Source: Anarhynchus alexandrinus (taxonomy: Eukaryota > Chordata > Aves > Charadriiformes > Charadriidae). Taken from it: a stretch of 64,000 nucleotides of DNA. Made by a program: the position numbers and the translations under genes. Positions within the stretch are counted from its first letter, which is position 1, and every line of letters starts with the position of its first letter. Under the pieces are notes generated by a model that saw nothing but the letters and a program-made list of their open reading frames with translations, was not told the origin of the DNA and searched no databases. This document shows, one piece after another, positions 1 through 10,690 of the stretch. The stretch lies in assembly GCA_008711295.1 (NCBI GenBank), contig VUYV01000041.1, forward strand, positions 932,729 to 996,728. Direction: 5' to 3'.

Positions 1-1079
1 TCTTTGGAACTAGTTAATGTTCAAGTGGCTGGTAACAAGATACATAACTTTTTACTCCAGCTTTAAATTACTGTTTTCCACTGTGACTCTGCTGTGACTA
101 AGGACTTAAACTGTAAATCGTAATTCATATGATTATACATTTATTTATTTAAACTATAATGAAACACTTGTCATCACAAAATCAGGCCTTAAAATTGCTA
201 TTTACATCAGGCTCTTTCAATCAGAAAGGCCATAGTTATAGAGTCTCTCCACCTAATGATTTTACGCCAGTTCTCAATTCCATGTCCTGTTGACAACATT
301 AGAGAAGGCATCATTTCACATCCTGAAAATGCCAAACTATGTAAATTACATTTTCTACCTAAAAAATAGATACTGTTTGGTTGCTGTGGACAAGTATATT
401 GGAACAACAGGTCTCCATGATGATAATTTTCTTCCTTTGTAAGAGAAAATCTAACTCCAGAAAGAAATTTCTATCGATTTTTAAAAGATTAAAATTGTTT
501 AATTAGCTAATAAAAATATGAAAACACCTGTAAAACTGTTACTGACAGGGACTAAACCCAATCATTTGTGAAATCAACGACAATCTTTCAATTGACTTGA
601 ATGTACCATAAGCCTGGAGTAATTAACACTCTCTCTGAGGACATAACATTAAAATCCTGCCTGCCACAACGTTACTTTGCCATTACTGTCCTTTACATCT
701 TGTGAGCACAGTTCATGGGAGAATGCCACTGATCTCAGTGGGGGAACGGTAAGGGGTCTTACTTGTCTGTTGAACCTATGGTTCCACCTACATAAATTAC
801 TAAACTAAAACAGGAACATGGGGCTGTAATTTGGCTTTTCACATAGGCATAGTATCAAATGGTGCATTAAACAAGGATGCGCCTATGAGTTGGCCATCAC
901 TATTTTCAGCATCACTTGTAAGAACCTGAAAGCCATAAAGAATGATTAATTTTTCTACCCGGAAAAAGTCATACTATTCAAAAGGTCACACGTTTGAAAC
1001 CTGTAACAGAATCAGGACTACCAGAACAAGGGATAGCTGGATCTGACACCAAACATTGCTGTACGGCTCATCCTATGAC
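1..1079. other. Upstream flanking DNA, no gene seen
   Basis: This is AT-rich sequence upstream of the CpG island. No reading frame resembles a known protein, and I saw no CR1 or LTR end. It changes sharply to CpG-rich sequence at about 1085. It may hold distal promoter elements, but none could be assigned from sequence alone. Confidence 0.6.
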
Positions 1080-1390
1080 ACATTAAAGCGGCACGATCCC
1101 GGCGCGTGACGGGTGCGAGCAGTCCCGCCCGCCCGATCCGCCGAGCCACCAACTCGGTGTCGCTCCTGACCTCAGCGGGCCCCGGATTTTCCTTTTTGTC
1201 TACACCGCTTTTTGTCAACGAAGCGCGCTCGTATCTGCGCTGGCGCGTCCTGCCACGTCCCCAGATGGGGTTCACTCCCTGCTCGGGGGATCCCCTCACA
1301 CACACAGAGGCAAAACGCCACTCTCTCCTCCACCTCACCCGCACCTGCACCTGCAGCTAATTCGCCTCAGGGCGGGTGTGCTTCAGCACC

Positions 1391-1466
1391 NNNNNNNNNN
1401 NNNNNNNNNNNNNNNNNNNNNNNNNNNNNNNNNNNNNNNNNNNNNNNNNNNNNNNNNNNNNNNNNN
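1391..1466. other. Assembly gap (76 N)
   Basis: A run of 76 undetermined bases sits inside the CpG island. The sequence right after it is a run of G tracts separated by single C bases, a composition that commonly defeats short-read assembly. Reading frames drawn through the N run are meaningless. Confidence 0.98.
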
Positions 1467-1468
1467 GC

Positions 1469-1486
1469 GGGCGGGGCGGGGCGGGG
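1469..1486 (+). promoter_or_regulatory. G-quadruplex motif / overlapping GC boxes
   Basis: Four G tracts of 3, 4, 4 and 4 bases are separated by single C residues. This is a textbook intramolecular G-quadruplex pattern with 1-nt loops and also a cluster of overlapping GGGCGG boxes. It abuts the assembly gap, so the array may be longer in the real genome. Confidence 0.75.
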
Positions 1487-1664
1487 CGGCGCGGGCTGGG
1501 AGGGCGGAGGCACAGAGCCCTCGGCGGCGGCGGTGAGGGGCTGGGGCAGGCGGAGGGGGCAGCCAGCCCGGGCAGCCACTAGGAGCGCGCCAGCCGCGTC
1601 TCCCCAGCAACGGGCCTGGCAAGTCAGGGCTGCGCCTCCTCCCTCCTTCCCTCGCTCCTTCCCT

Positions 1665-1696
1665 TCGTCCGTCCGTCCGTTCGTCCGTCCGTCCGT
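1665..1696 (+). repeat. (TCCG)n tetranucleotide repeat
   Basis: About eight TCCG units, one of them interrupted (TTCG), occur in the promoter or leader of ANKS1B. The array is rich in CpG and likely variable in length between individuals. Confidence 0.9.
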
Positions 1697-1788
1697 GAGG
1701 GTCGTTATTCCCCTCAGCCCGGCCGGCCACGGGCGGCTAAGGCTGCCCGCTGTCCTCCCCCCCCCGCCCCGTCCTCCGGGGTGTGTGC

Positions 1789-2067
1789 ATGGGGGGGGGG
1801 AGGTTCTTTATTGGCCTCGTCCTCCCCCCCCCCCCGCTTCTCTTCCACACTCCACCCAGAAATGATCCAGTGAAACTAGGAGGAGGTGATTCTCCTCCTC
1901 CCTCCTGCTGCTGCTCCTGCTGGTCTGGAAGGGACTGCAGGAATCTGCTCCGCTCCGCTCCGCGGCAGGGTCTGGGGAGGGGAGACCGTGCCGCGGAGAG
2001 CGGGGGGGCGCGGGGTGTGGGTCTCCTCGCGCGCGGCGGGGTGCGTGGGGGGCTGCTGGGTTCCTGA
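1789..2067 (+). other. Possible upstream ORF (92 codons) in the ANKS1B leader
   Basis: An ATG at 1789 opens a frame that stays open for 92 codons and ends at TGA 2065-2067. Only two bases separate that stop from the ANKS1B ATG at 2070, and the last A of the stop is the -3 base of the main Kozak context. The encoded peptide is low complexity (Pro, Gly, Cys and Arg rich) and resembles no protein I know. The ATG has a weak -3 base (T). Whether it is in the mRNA depends on the unknown transcription start. A second, minimal uORF (ATG 1862, stop 1871-1873) lies inside it. Any role would be regulatory and is inferred. Confidence 0.4.
1791..1833 (+). repeat. G/C inverted repeat (hairpin) in the 5' leader
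   Basis: A 13-base arm at 1791-1803 (ten G, then AGG) is perfectly complementary to 1821-1833 (CCT, then ten C). The 17-base loop contains an inverted CCAAT box (1810-1814). The C run extends to 1835. If transcribed, this would be a very stable hairpin. The homopolymers could also contain assembly length errors. Confidence 0.75.
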
Positions 2068-2069
2068 CC

Positions 2070-2203
2070 ATGGGGAAGGACCAGGAACTGCTGGAAGCTG
2101 CTCGCACTGGGAATGTGGCTCTGGTGGAGAAACTCCTCTCTGGGAGGAAAGGAGGGATCCTGGGCAGTGGATCTGGAGCTATTCCCTTATCCAGCTTACT
2201 GAG
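2070..2203 (+). CDS. ANKS1B: ANKS1B exon 1 (coding part): N-terminus of ankyrin repeat/SAM domain protein 1B
   Basis: This exon encodes residues 1-44 and two bases of codon 45. It opens with MGKDQELLEAARTGNVALVE, the N-terminus characteristic of ANKS1B; the ANKS1A paralogue has a long glycine-rich insert soon after this point. The start ATG at 2070 has an ideal context (A at -3, G at +4). Residues 5-25 form the helical pair of a first, partial ankyrin repeat, followed by a Gly/Ser linker (about 28-36). The exon ends at a GTAGGG donor (2204). Read straight on, the frame hits a stop at 2205-2207, so splicing is required. ANKS1B (AIDA-1) is a scaffold with ankyrin, SAM and PTB domains, known from the postsynaptic density as a PSD-95 and amyloid-precursor binding protein. 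Confidence 0.93.
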
Positions 2204-3070
2204 GTAGGGACATCGTTCCCCATCAGATGCTGGGGATATTAACCTCTTCTTCCCTGTCATCATCGTCGCCCCTCTCATCTCCATTTCCATTCCTGCATCC
2301 TTCATAGTAACAATAAATCGTTCACTCTCTAGCCAAGTACAAGTGTGCCTGTGTTTAAAGTCACAGGCAGTCATTTTATTAATATAGTGATACTGAATTT
2401 CTTGCCTTCAATGCGTCTGTGAGGTACTTGTTCATTTTGTTACGAGCTGTGGTGCAGAACTTGTATTTTTATTGCTGGGCTAATATGCATAATATACTAA
2501 TTACCCTTCCTTTGATATTTCGTCTTCAAATTGCTGCTTCTAATCACAGATGGAAGCATTAATCACAGACAAGGCATTGCATTGTGGAATTCTGTGTAAA
2601 AAGCCATAGCTTCACCCCGTACCCTCACCCATAGTTGCTACCCTCACTTGCAGAAGAAATTAGGCATGCTGTAGTAATGAGCCTGCAAAACAAAGAAAGG
2701 GGATCTTTTTTGTAAGAGATCATCGAGGCTGGGGAGGTGTAAAACTTATGGAGCAGGTTAGGGAAGAGCAGCATGACTTTCAAGGTACCTGGATTTAGTG
2801 GAGTGAAACTGGGTTATTGGCCATGCTGGGTGAAAGGACTTAACTTTAGTCATTAGACATATCTCAGGCAATCCACAGCATGGCTTTGATGTTAAGTTTC
2901 ATCATGCTCTTAGGTAAGACCATTATCACAAGGGTTTAGGACATTTGACAGCATTCAAACAAGAGAAGGTCTGCAGCACGCAGTCCAGTGCTAGTGTTCA
3001 ATACTACACTAGGCATAGCAAAAGAAGACAAAATGAACCAAAACACCGTTGACCTAGAACTTGAATAAAT

Positions 3071-3108
3071 TGGGGTTTTGGTTTGGTTTGGGGTTCTTTT
3101 TTTTTTGG
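3071..3108 (+). repeat. GT-rich low-complexity tract
   Basis: T runs alternate with GG and GGGG, ending in ten T. Similar tracts, all T-rich on this strand, recur at 39433-39455, 43014-43026, 54378-54434, 55622-55676, 59153-59178 and 63250-63272. Confidence 0.8.
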
Positions 3109-6100
3109 AAAGAAAGAAAAGGCCTAGAGAAATTGAACTTGCTTAAATGAAAGTATATTTGTGATTCTATTGCCAGTACCTCCTCGTCACTATATTTATA
3201 TTATTTCAGTGTTCCCTATCAGAGGAAATTTAGTATAACTGTCCAAATTTTACCTGTTTAAACTCTATTATAAATTCTTGCTATTTTAAAGCTTGTTTTA
3301 GTGATGTAAACAACAACAGTTTGGATATTCATAGTTTACCAAAGTTCTGTGGTCCCCCACTTCAATTAGTTATAGCACCATTGTTTAATTGCTAGCCCAT
3401 TGACCAAAATCAAAACACACCATGTGATTGCATTTGTACTGTACTTAAATAGGCTGCTTAGCAAGGAGTATGCCAGGCAATTGGTTGAATTTAAAATATG
3501 AGTTTTCTTAAAATGTGATACCTATTTTTTGTAAGTACAGAAGTAAGTTCACTTCCGTACAATGACTAGCCATTTATAATCCAGTTCTACAGCATGATTT
3601 GTGGGGTGTCTTTCTTCAGGGCTAGTGCTTGTGCTATATTCTTGCACTGTTAATTTCATGTTGTATATGATAAGTTCTGTGTATCCAGAGGGAGTCTATT
3701 TGCTTGTGTTTTTCTTTTTTATTAAACAGCAATGTTTTACTTTGTGTATATGGAACACATTAACCATGTGTTTTGTGTATACAGATAGATCATGACAGTC
3801 ATTATTTGTTACTCAGAAGCTAAGTATTTTAGGTTGTAAACCCAACTGTAGGTGTTTGTTTCTTTTTTCTGGAAGTGCACTTAGCTTATAGAGAAGTAAA
3901 GAAAAGTAAAACATGTACTGTTTTATTTATGATATTTCTTACTAATGTTATAAAGAATGCCTATGGCTTCTGTAAACGTAACTTCAAAAATTAAAAGTAG
4001 CATGCAGTTGCCAGACTATTTCTCATTTTAAAGAAGTTATTTGAATACATCTAAAAAGAATTCAGTAATAGATTGATGCATAAACATTCACAGTCTAACA
4101 CACTATTGAACATAACGCGTTTTATAGGGAATCTTAATAATTTCATTGACTTCACCAGGAATGCTCAAAGTAGAAGCTAGTATGAATTATAGAAAGTGTT
4201 TTCAAGAACTAATTATATATGCTAGGTACTTTAACATACCTTTTTTTGAGATGTTGCATGATCTAACTGATAACAGCAATTATGGATTAAGTCCAGAATG
4301 ACATGCAAGATTAAGGTTGGATCTATCTTGGTACAGAAACATGGAAACAAAAGAAGGTACTGAAAGGGAGTCATACTAACATCTTGATCCTGCTTAGGAA
4401 ATCAACACTTACTGAAAATAGCAAAGTTGTAGAAGAGCCATAATTGTACAGTATAAAAGTTTGAATTTGAGCTTGGGGGGGTTATCTGAAGATTTTTTTA
4501 ATAGAAAACCAATTGAAGTAGCTAACTAGTAGAGCCATACTAGTATTTTTTGCGTACAGTTTATTAGAGTAAAAACTGCTTTTGAAAGTTATAACAAAGA
4601 GAAAGCAATAGAAAAAAATATAAGGGCATATTTTTCTTCTTTTTATAGAATCTTTAGGAGACATTATATTTGACAGTAATTCCTGGTTTTTCATTGATCA
4701 TGATTATTGCTCAGTTCCTAAAATGGTGCCCTAGAACTGTATGTGTCCCGTTGTGGTGAGAAAGGTCCATGTTGCTTTTTCTTTCTCCTTTTGGCAATGC
4801 TCTTCCTAGCATTAGGTTGGAAAAGCCCAAGTCTTTCAGCATACAGGTGGACTAATACTGTGCCTGATATGTTGGTCTAAGTGGCAGTACACTTTCCCTT
4901 TGGATTTCTTCTAAGTGCCGGAGACAGCTTAGTTTATGCGGCTGAACTCTCCATGCCTTGATGCCTTTTTTGTGGAAATTTGCTTTGCAGTAATTATGTA
5001 CCTTGTGAATGAAATTTAATATTCATGAATTGAAAAATACACATCGATTGGTATCTGAATGAAGGAACAAACTATCTGAGCTCTGATCTCCTATTTACAT
5101 TTTTATAACTTTTTTTTCCTGACTCAGTGTATTTTATGGTACTTGGGGGAAAAATAGGGCAAGCTTTTTATGGTTGTTTTATAGTCGAACCTATTCATTG
5201 ATGTTAATTGCAGAGTAAATTATCTAATTTTTAAAGGGCTGACTTCGAACTTTTAAGTCATTATATTAAATTATGACAACAGTTCAGGAAAACAACACTG
5301 TTCCAGAAGGCTATTTAAGCACACATACAAATATATGAATGAATTCTGTGAGGATTTAAACATATGCTTAAAGCAGAGTATGTGTGAAGTGCATAAAAAT
5401 GGTATATGCTTAATTAAGAGGTCACATGAAGCCAGATATCTGTAATAAATACTATGTAAGATCTCATGCCCAAATTGATTTATCTAAAGCAATGACAACA
5501 AATCAGTGATGTTTGACTGTGTGGACCATATAACTTGCTTCAGTTCAGGAGAAGCAATTAAAGGCGCTGGGTCAGTTTGTGGTCCCCTACCTCAATCTCC
5601 ATACTTTGCTCTGGAATATAAAGATTGTGGGTGATATACTGAGGGTGAATTTCTTAGATGCAAAAGTTAGCATAAGGCATTGCAACATACTAGAGCAAGT
5701 ATAATCCTCAGTAAACAAATGGCATACAGTATTTTAGTTGCTTAAACCTGGATATTTGTTGGCATTTTAGATGCCCACGAGTTTCTGAGGCATCTGCGTG
5801 GGCTGATGGACTGTAACAAAGAACCATGCCCTGTGGAGATGCTAAATTCCGTGAGGGATACACTAGGACATCTAAAGATGTGTTACCTGTGTGTATAGGC
5901 TACAGTCTCCAACCCAAAACAGTAAAGCAGGGTTGTGATCTGTTCTTTTACTATGAAACAAGGATATTTTGAGACGCCTCAGAGAACATTCAGAGTTTAG
6001 AAGATCAAACTGTAAGGGAAGATTTTTATCTCTGTTTCTTCTGGGATTCCACTTCCTGGAATTGTCACACGTTAGTATATTAACTATGTTTCATATTAAA

Positions 6101-9100
6101 AAACAAATGTGTTTTTTAGGTGTGTAATAGATTGCAAAGAGAATTTTCAGATTTTTAAATTATTTCACTGGCGTTTATATTATTCCAGTATAAATATGAA
6201 AACTTGAGAGTAAAATCCCACAGTCCCTCTAACAGAATTCAATTCCTGTATCCCAAATCCTTAAATGTACATTAAATGATTTAACACATAAAAAAAGTGT
6301 TTCTAACAAAACCGGTATTTTCAATTTGCTTAATTTGATCATCTGCATATACAGAACATCGACCAACCAGTTTTTCATTATTGGATAGAGACAGGCTTCA
6401 TTTCTTTCAAAGTGTTTTAGGGAAAAAAAATTTGATGGTTTTCCTGTATCTCAGAGACCTGATATCATTTTGCCACATGCAGTCACGTGCGTGACTTTTG
6501 CCCTACTTGTTACAACCTAAAGAAAAACGGATCGTTCTTGATTAGATGCTAATTTTTAGTCTCTTTAAACTTCACATGTTAAAAGAGCTTTGGTTTTTTA
6601 ACAGGAATATGGGATAGAATATGAATTAATGTGAACTGGCACAGAGTAGTTGGGAAGGGTGAGTTGGCCTCTTCTTGCTCTTTGTTGGCTACTGCCATTA
6701 CACAGCATGGGAGGGCGGAGCAGCCTGCGTGGAGCTGGTTTTTTCCCCCTTCTACACTTGGCAGGCTGTGGCAGGGAATGGCTCCATTCTTTGCTTATCC
6801 TTACTTAGTGCAGCTACACCATGTACAGGCCTGGCCCAAGATATTTCTTCTCTAAAGTATAAGAAACCCAGCAAGCAGATTGTCAGTCTGCGAGATGCAA
6901 TCTGTTTCCTCATCTGTTTCTCAGAGCAGTGTCTTGCTCGCAGCAAGGCCACAGTTTAGCCCGATGGCCTCAGTGCACACTGAGAACCACACAAATCTAC
7001 TTCTGTCCTTGTTCAGAGCCTTGTGATTCATTCAGCTTCCTGCGCAAAATCAGATCGCGCTTAGATATGGCTTGTAGAGCAGAAAGTATGTAAAATATTG
7101 AAATACTTTATGAAGCTTTAGTTAAAATTTTAACAAAGTTGTTTCCATGTTATAATTTAAATAAAAAATGGCTCGTCTTATCAACAAATACATGTTTTTC
7201 ATTACAAATAGCATTGTTTAAAGTAAGAGAAACTTTCTTCAGTTGATTTTATAAAGCAATTGTATTATACAAAGCTTGCAGTAGCAGGGTTCTGGGCTCA
7301 TATACTTCTGAGGTCTCTTGTTTCTATGCTAGAAGGTATTTATTTCAGAAAATGAGTGCAGATAATAAAATGACAAGTATTTGTTACATATAGGTCAATG
7401 GGGCATCCAATTAGTCTATGCTTGTTTCTAATTTTAGTTACACCACTTTTAAGTAATACGTTGAGGTTTTTGTACTGATGTCCCAAGCAGAGACCAGCAT
7501 TCCCAGATTCCCCAGTTACCTTCTTTATCCTGTTAGAGTAGGAAACTTAATTCTTTTGGGGACATATTTAATTTTTCTTCCTTTTGTCTTTCAGTATGAA
7601 ATGCAAATTAATAATCACTACAACTCTTAGTTTGTGCTGTTTGGTATTAGTGATAGCTGATTGCTGCCTCGATTCTGCATGTTTGCCCTTTCCAATGTAT
7701 GAGGTTCTCTTAAAATTTAACCTTTATTTTGTTATTTTCTACCTTTCTTAGACTTATTTTTATTCTTATTTCTGATAAATGCTTTCAATCAAAGTTTAGA
7801 CAAAATTTTAGTCTTGGAATTCCTTAGATTTCTTTGCAAGTTTGAAACACTTAAAATATACAAAGGTAGCGATATGGGCAGTGTTCAGGCCATCTGGTAG
7901 AAATCTCATTGTTAAGGGCAAGGCAATTCACAGAGTTTGTGTGATAAATCTTTCCTAGGAGTTCAGCACAATCCTGGATTCACAGGCCTGTAGTTAATCT
8001 CTGTGGATGAACTTCTTTCTTCTCCTTACTCCAGATCTTGTTTTTTGAGTATTGTTCAAATTTACATTCCATTAATTTTCTAAAATGTTAGACCAAATGT
8101 AAAAAAATGACCAGCAAGAACTGTAGATCTAGTGTAAAATCTACCGAGGTCATATTATCTACATGTAGATGGGATAAAGATATGGGATGTAGCAGTGCTG
8201 GGAGGACTGATGGAGTTTATGAAAGAGTCAGGAAGACTAATAAGACAAATTTTACAAACGTGTCAAGGAGAAAGTAAGGAAAAACCCCAGAAAGTTGGAG
8301 TTTCTGTAACTTAAAAGAATTATTTTAGAATTATTCTAGAATTCTTAGCCACTAGATGGCTAGTGTCTAACTCTGCAGAGGACCATATAAATGCATTTTG
8401 ATCATCATCTTGTTGTCCTTCTTGTCTAACATTGATGATTTTAGTAGTTTGGTAATTCAATAGTATTAATGCTGCTTTATACATTTTTAAAATTGATATA
8501 TGACATTGCTGCTTTTAAGTGGTAGTGTTATAGCAGAACTAATAGGGGAAATAAATGAAGTAAAATGAAGAATGATGTAGTCTGAAAGTCTGCTATCTTG
8601 TGACTTGTCAAGGTTGGAAATGTTATGATGAGCAAATACAGATGCTTTTAAGACAAGCATTTTCACAGTCACTGCACTAGTGATCAAGAAGAGCATGACC
8701 ATCTCTCTAAAAATCTACAGGTAGATTCTTTTATTTGCCTCAGTTTCAGTTTGTATGGGTATTCATGGATAGGCTATGAAGGAACTCCTTATAGCTCTGG
8801 GCCATTTTTTTTATTGCCCTGACATAGGTGTTAATTGAAGCATCCTATAAACTACTTTAATTTATGCTATTGGTATATAATTCCTGAGGGATACTACAGT
8901 GTAGAGTGCAGTTACACTCCCTTTCTTTCAGCAAGCTTAGCCTGCTTGCCTGGGAAAGTGACATATACAAGAGCCACAGCTGGAATTACCTTCTGCCATG
9001 GAATTTTTCTGCTGGCCACTTCCAATCAGAGTACACACCCTAATCCTTTTTATTACTTCAGGGTAAAATGTTTTGACAACTTTTGATGTTAAATGTGTAA

Positions 9101-9509
9101 GGCAAAATAAGCAGTGTTAATTCCTGCCTACTGATATGACATTTTCATGTGCATGGATCCTTTTGGGAAGTAGAGAATACATTTTGTTTGAACTTTATAA
9201 CCTTTATGTGAAGGCTTTTATGACTTTTTAATTACTTTTTCCTGATAGTATTTTCAGTATGTTCATTTTGCATTTAAGAAGGGATATAACAACTCTTCTG
9301 TACCTGATTTAACGTCTATGAATTTCTAATAATGTACATGTATCTAATATAAGAAAAGTTCTGTGAGATTTAATTCCATGAGGTTGTGCTTTTATTAAAA
9401 TCATTTTACACTGTTTTCCATTTACTGTACATACATTTTCTAAAGAAAGAAAAAATGCTAAAAATGACATATTGAGTGCAATTTGGTTCCAATTTAAAAC
9501 ACCCAGTCG

Positions 9510-9625
9510 TAGCTATGTTTCTATAGGTGTTGATGTCTGTGCTAGGTGTCTAAGTTCCCATTATAGCCAATGGAGATCTAATCAATGCAGTTAGGGAGCA
9601 TAGAGTGATTCAGCTCACCCCAAAG
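9510..9625. repeat. Possible ancient sauropsid repeat relic
   Basis: The phrase order 'GTGTCTAAGTTCCCATTATA', then 'CCAATGGAGATCTAAT', then a GTTAGGGAGC segment resembles a dispersed old repeat seen in reptile and bird introns (alternating 'cctaagt…ccatt…caatggga' blocks). The match is from memory and weak. Confidence 0.3.
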
Positions 9626-9939
9626 TAGATGTTGAATGATTTTATTTTAAACTGAACCACATCCCTAATTTAAATATTTTTGTCAGTAAAAATATTTCAG
9701 TGAAGAACAAGAAAAGAAAAATTCTAATTGAAGGTGTGTATATAGTGTGTATGTATATAAATGCCCACTGCTCGGTGAGGCAGGAGACCTAGTGACAAAG
9801 CACATGAAAAAGGCAAGGCACTTTGCTGCCTTGGGTTTTTTTGGCTGTAAAGTTTGACCTCCCGGGTTCCTGAGCCTACTAGCAAAAATTGTGTGGCAAT
9901 GAAACATTAACCACAGGAGAGGAAGATCAGGGGAACACT

Positions 9940-10690
9940 TAAATTCAAGGGACCAGTGTTACTGTGAGGCCACTGTTGTCTTTGTAAGGTCATGTCAAGC
10001 ATGGGAAGTTTCTGATGACTGGAAAAGGAAAATGTCACACCCATATTCAGAAAGGGCAAGAGGAAGGTTCTGGGGTTATCAGGCTCATCAGTCTAACCTA
10101 AGTCCTAGGGAAAATTACAGAGCATATCCTCATGGAAGTAATTTGCAAGCACACAAAGGACAAGAAGGTGATTGAGAACACCCAGCATGGATTTACCAAA
10201 CTCAAATCATGCCTGACTAAACTTAATTGCTTTCTACAATGAGATGACTGCCTCTGTGGACAAGGGGAAAACCATGAATCCTGTTTAACTTTACTTTAGA
10301 ACAGTCTCTTTCAGTCAAAATGGTGAACTGAATATGAACTGAATATGAACTGAACTATGAACTGAATAAGAGGATGATGTGTGGAAACTTGGCTGGAGTG
10401 CATGGCTCTGAGGGTTGTGATCAACAGTATGAAATCCAAGTATTGGTGTCTACCAGGGGGTTTCCTCAGGATTCAAGGGCCAATACTGGTTGCAATATAT
10501 CAAGTATAGCAGGTTTGTAGATGATACAAAATTGGGGAGAAACAATTCATAAGAAGAATTGCTATTAGGAGAAACCTAGACAGACTGGAGAAATGGGCAG
10601 ATTGGAGCCTCGTCAAATTTAGCCAAAGCCGTTGTGAAGTTCTGCAGCTGGGAGTGAATAACCTCTTGCACCACTACAGGCTCTTCTGCT
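9940..10690 (+). mobile_element. CR1 LINE fragment, ORF2 (reverse transcriptase) region, heavily decayed
   Basis: Translated segments match the order of CR1 ORF2: an AGATGACTGGAAAA-type block, then 'KVIENTQHGFTKLKSCLTK' at 10164-10220, and later a 'RFVDDTKLG'-like block near 10511-10540. Stops and frameshifts interrupt it, and parts between the RT blocks are deleted. The copy is sense to ANKS1B, lacks the 3' tail and looks old by its divergence. It includes a short internal tandem repeat at 10324-10367. Confidence 0.8.
10324..10367 (+). repeat. Short tandem repeat, about 4 copies of an 11-12 base unit
   Basis: Four near-identical copies of GAACTGAATAT lie in tandem inside the decayed CR1 copy. 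This looks like local slippage after insertion. Confidence 0.8.

Larger units (their letters stand above)
1080..2069 (+). promoter_or_regulatory. ANKS1B: CpG-island promoter and 5' leader of ANKS1B
   Basis: From about 1085 to 2060 the sequence is strongly GC-rich and dense in CpG, unlike the AT-rich flanks, and it ends at the ANKS1B start codon. GC boxes (GGGCGG, possible Sp1/KLF sites) occur at 1371-1376, 1470-1490 (several overlapping) and 1502-1507. An inverted CCAAT box (ATTGG) lies at 1810-1814. I see no convincing TATA box, which fits a dispersed CpG-island promoter, so the transcription start cannot be placed. Part of the island is missing at the gap 1391-1466. The promoter role is inferred from position and composition. 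Confidence 0.8.
2204..9939. other. Intron 1 stretch, mostly unassigned
   Basis: This is AT-rich intronic DNA with no convincing coding frame. It contains a TTTGG/TTTT-rich low-complexity patch at 3071-3108 and a possible ancient repeat relic at 9510-9625, listed separately. Nothing else is recognised. Confidence 0.6.

Noticed and set aside
1212..1865. Long open frame through the assembly gap
   Set aside because: It is open only because N codons are read as X and GC-rich DNA has few stops. It has no recognisable domain and lies in the promoter island.
2070..2203. ANKS1A instead of ANKS1B
   Set aside because: ANKS1A carries a long glycine-rich insert after the LLSGK segment and differs at several ankyrin positions. 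The residues here fit ANKS1B throughout.
1018..2374. Minus-strand open frames across the CpG island
   Set aside because: Low-complexity Pro/Arg-rich translations, including one antisense to ANKS1B exon 1. They are expected by chance in GC-rich DNA and have no known homologue.
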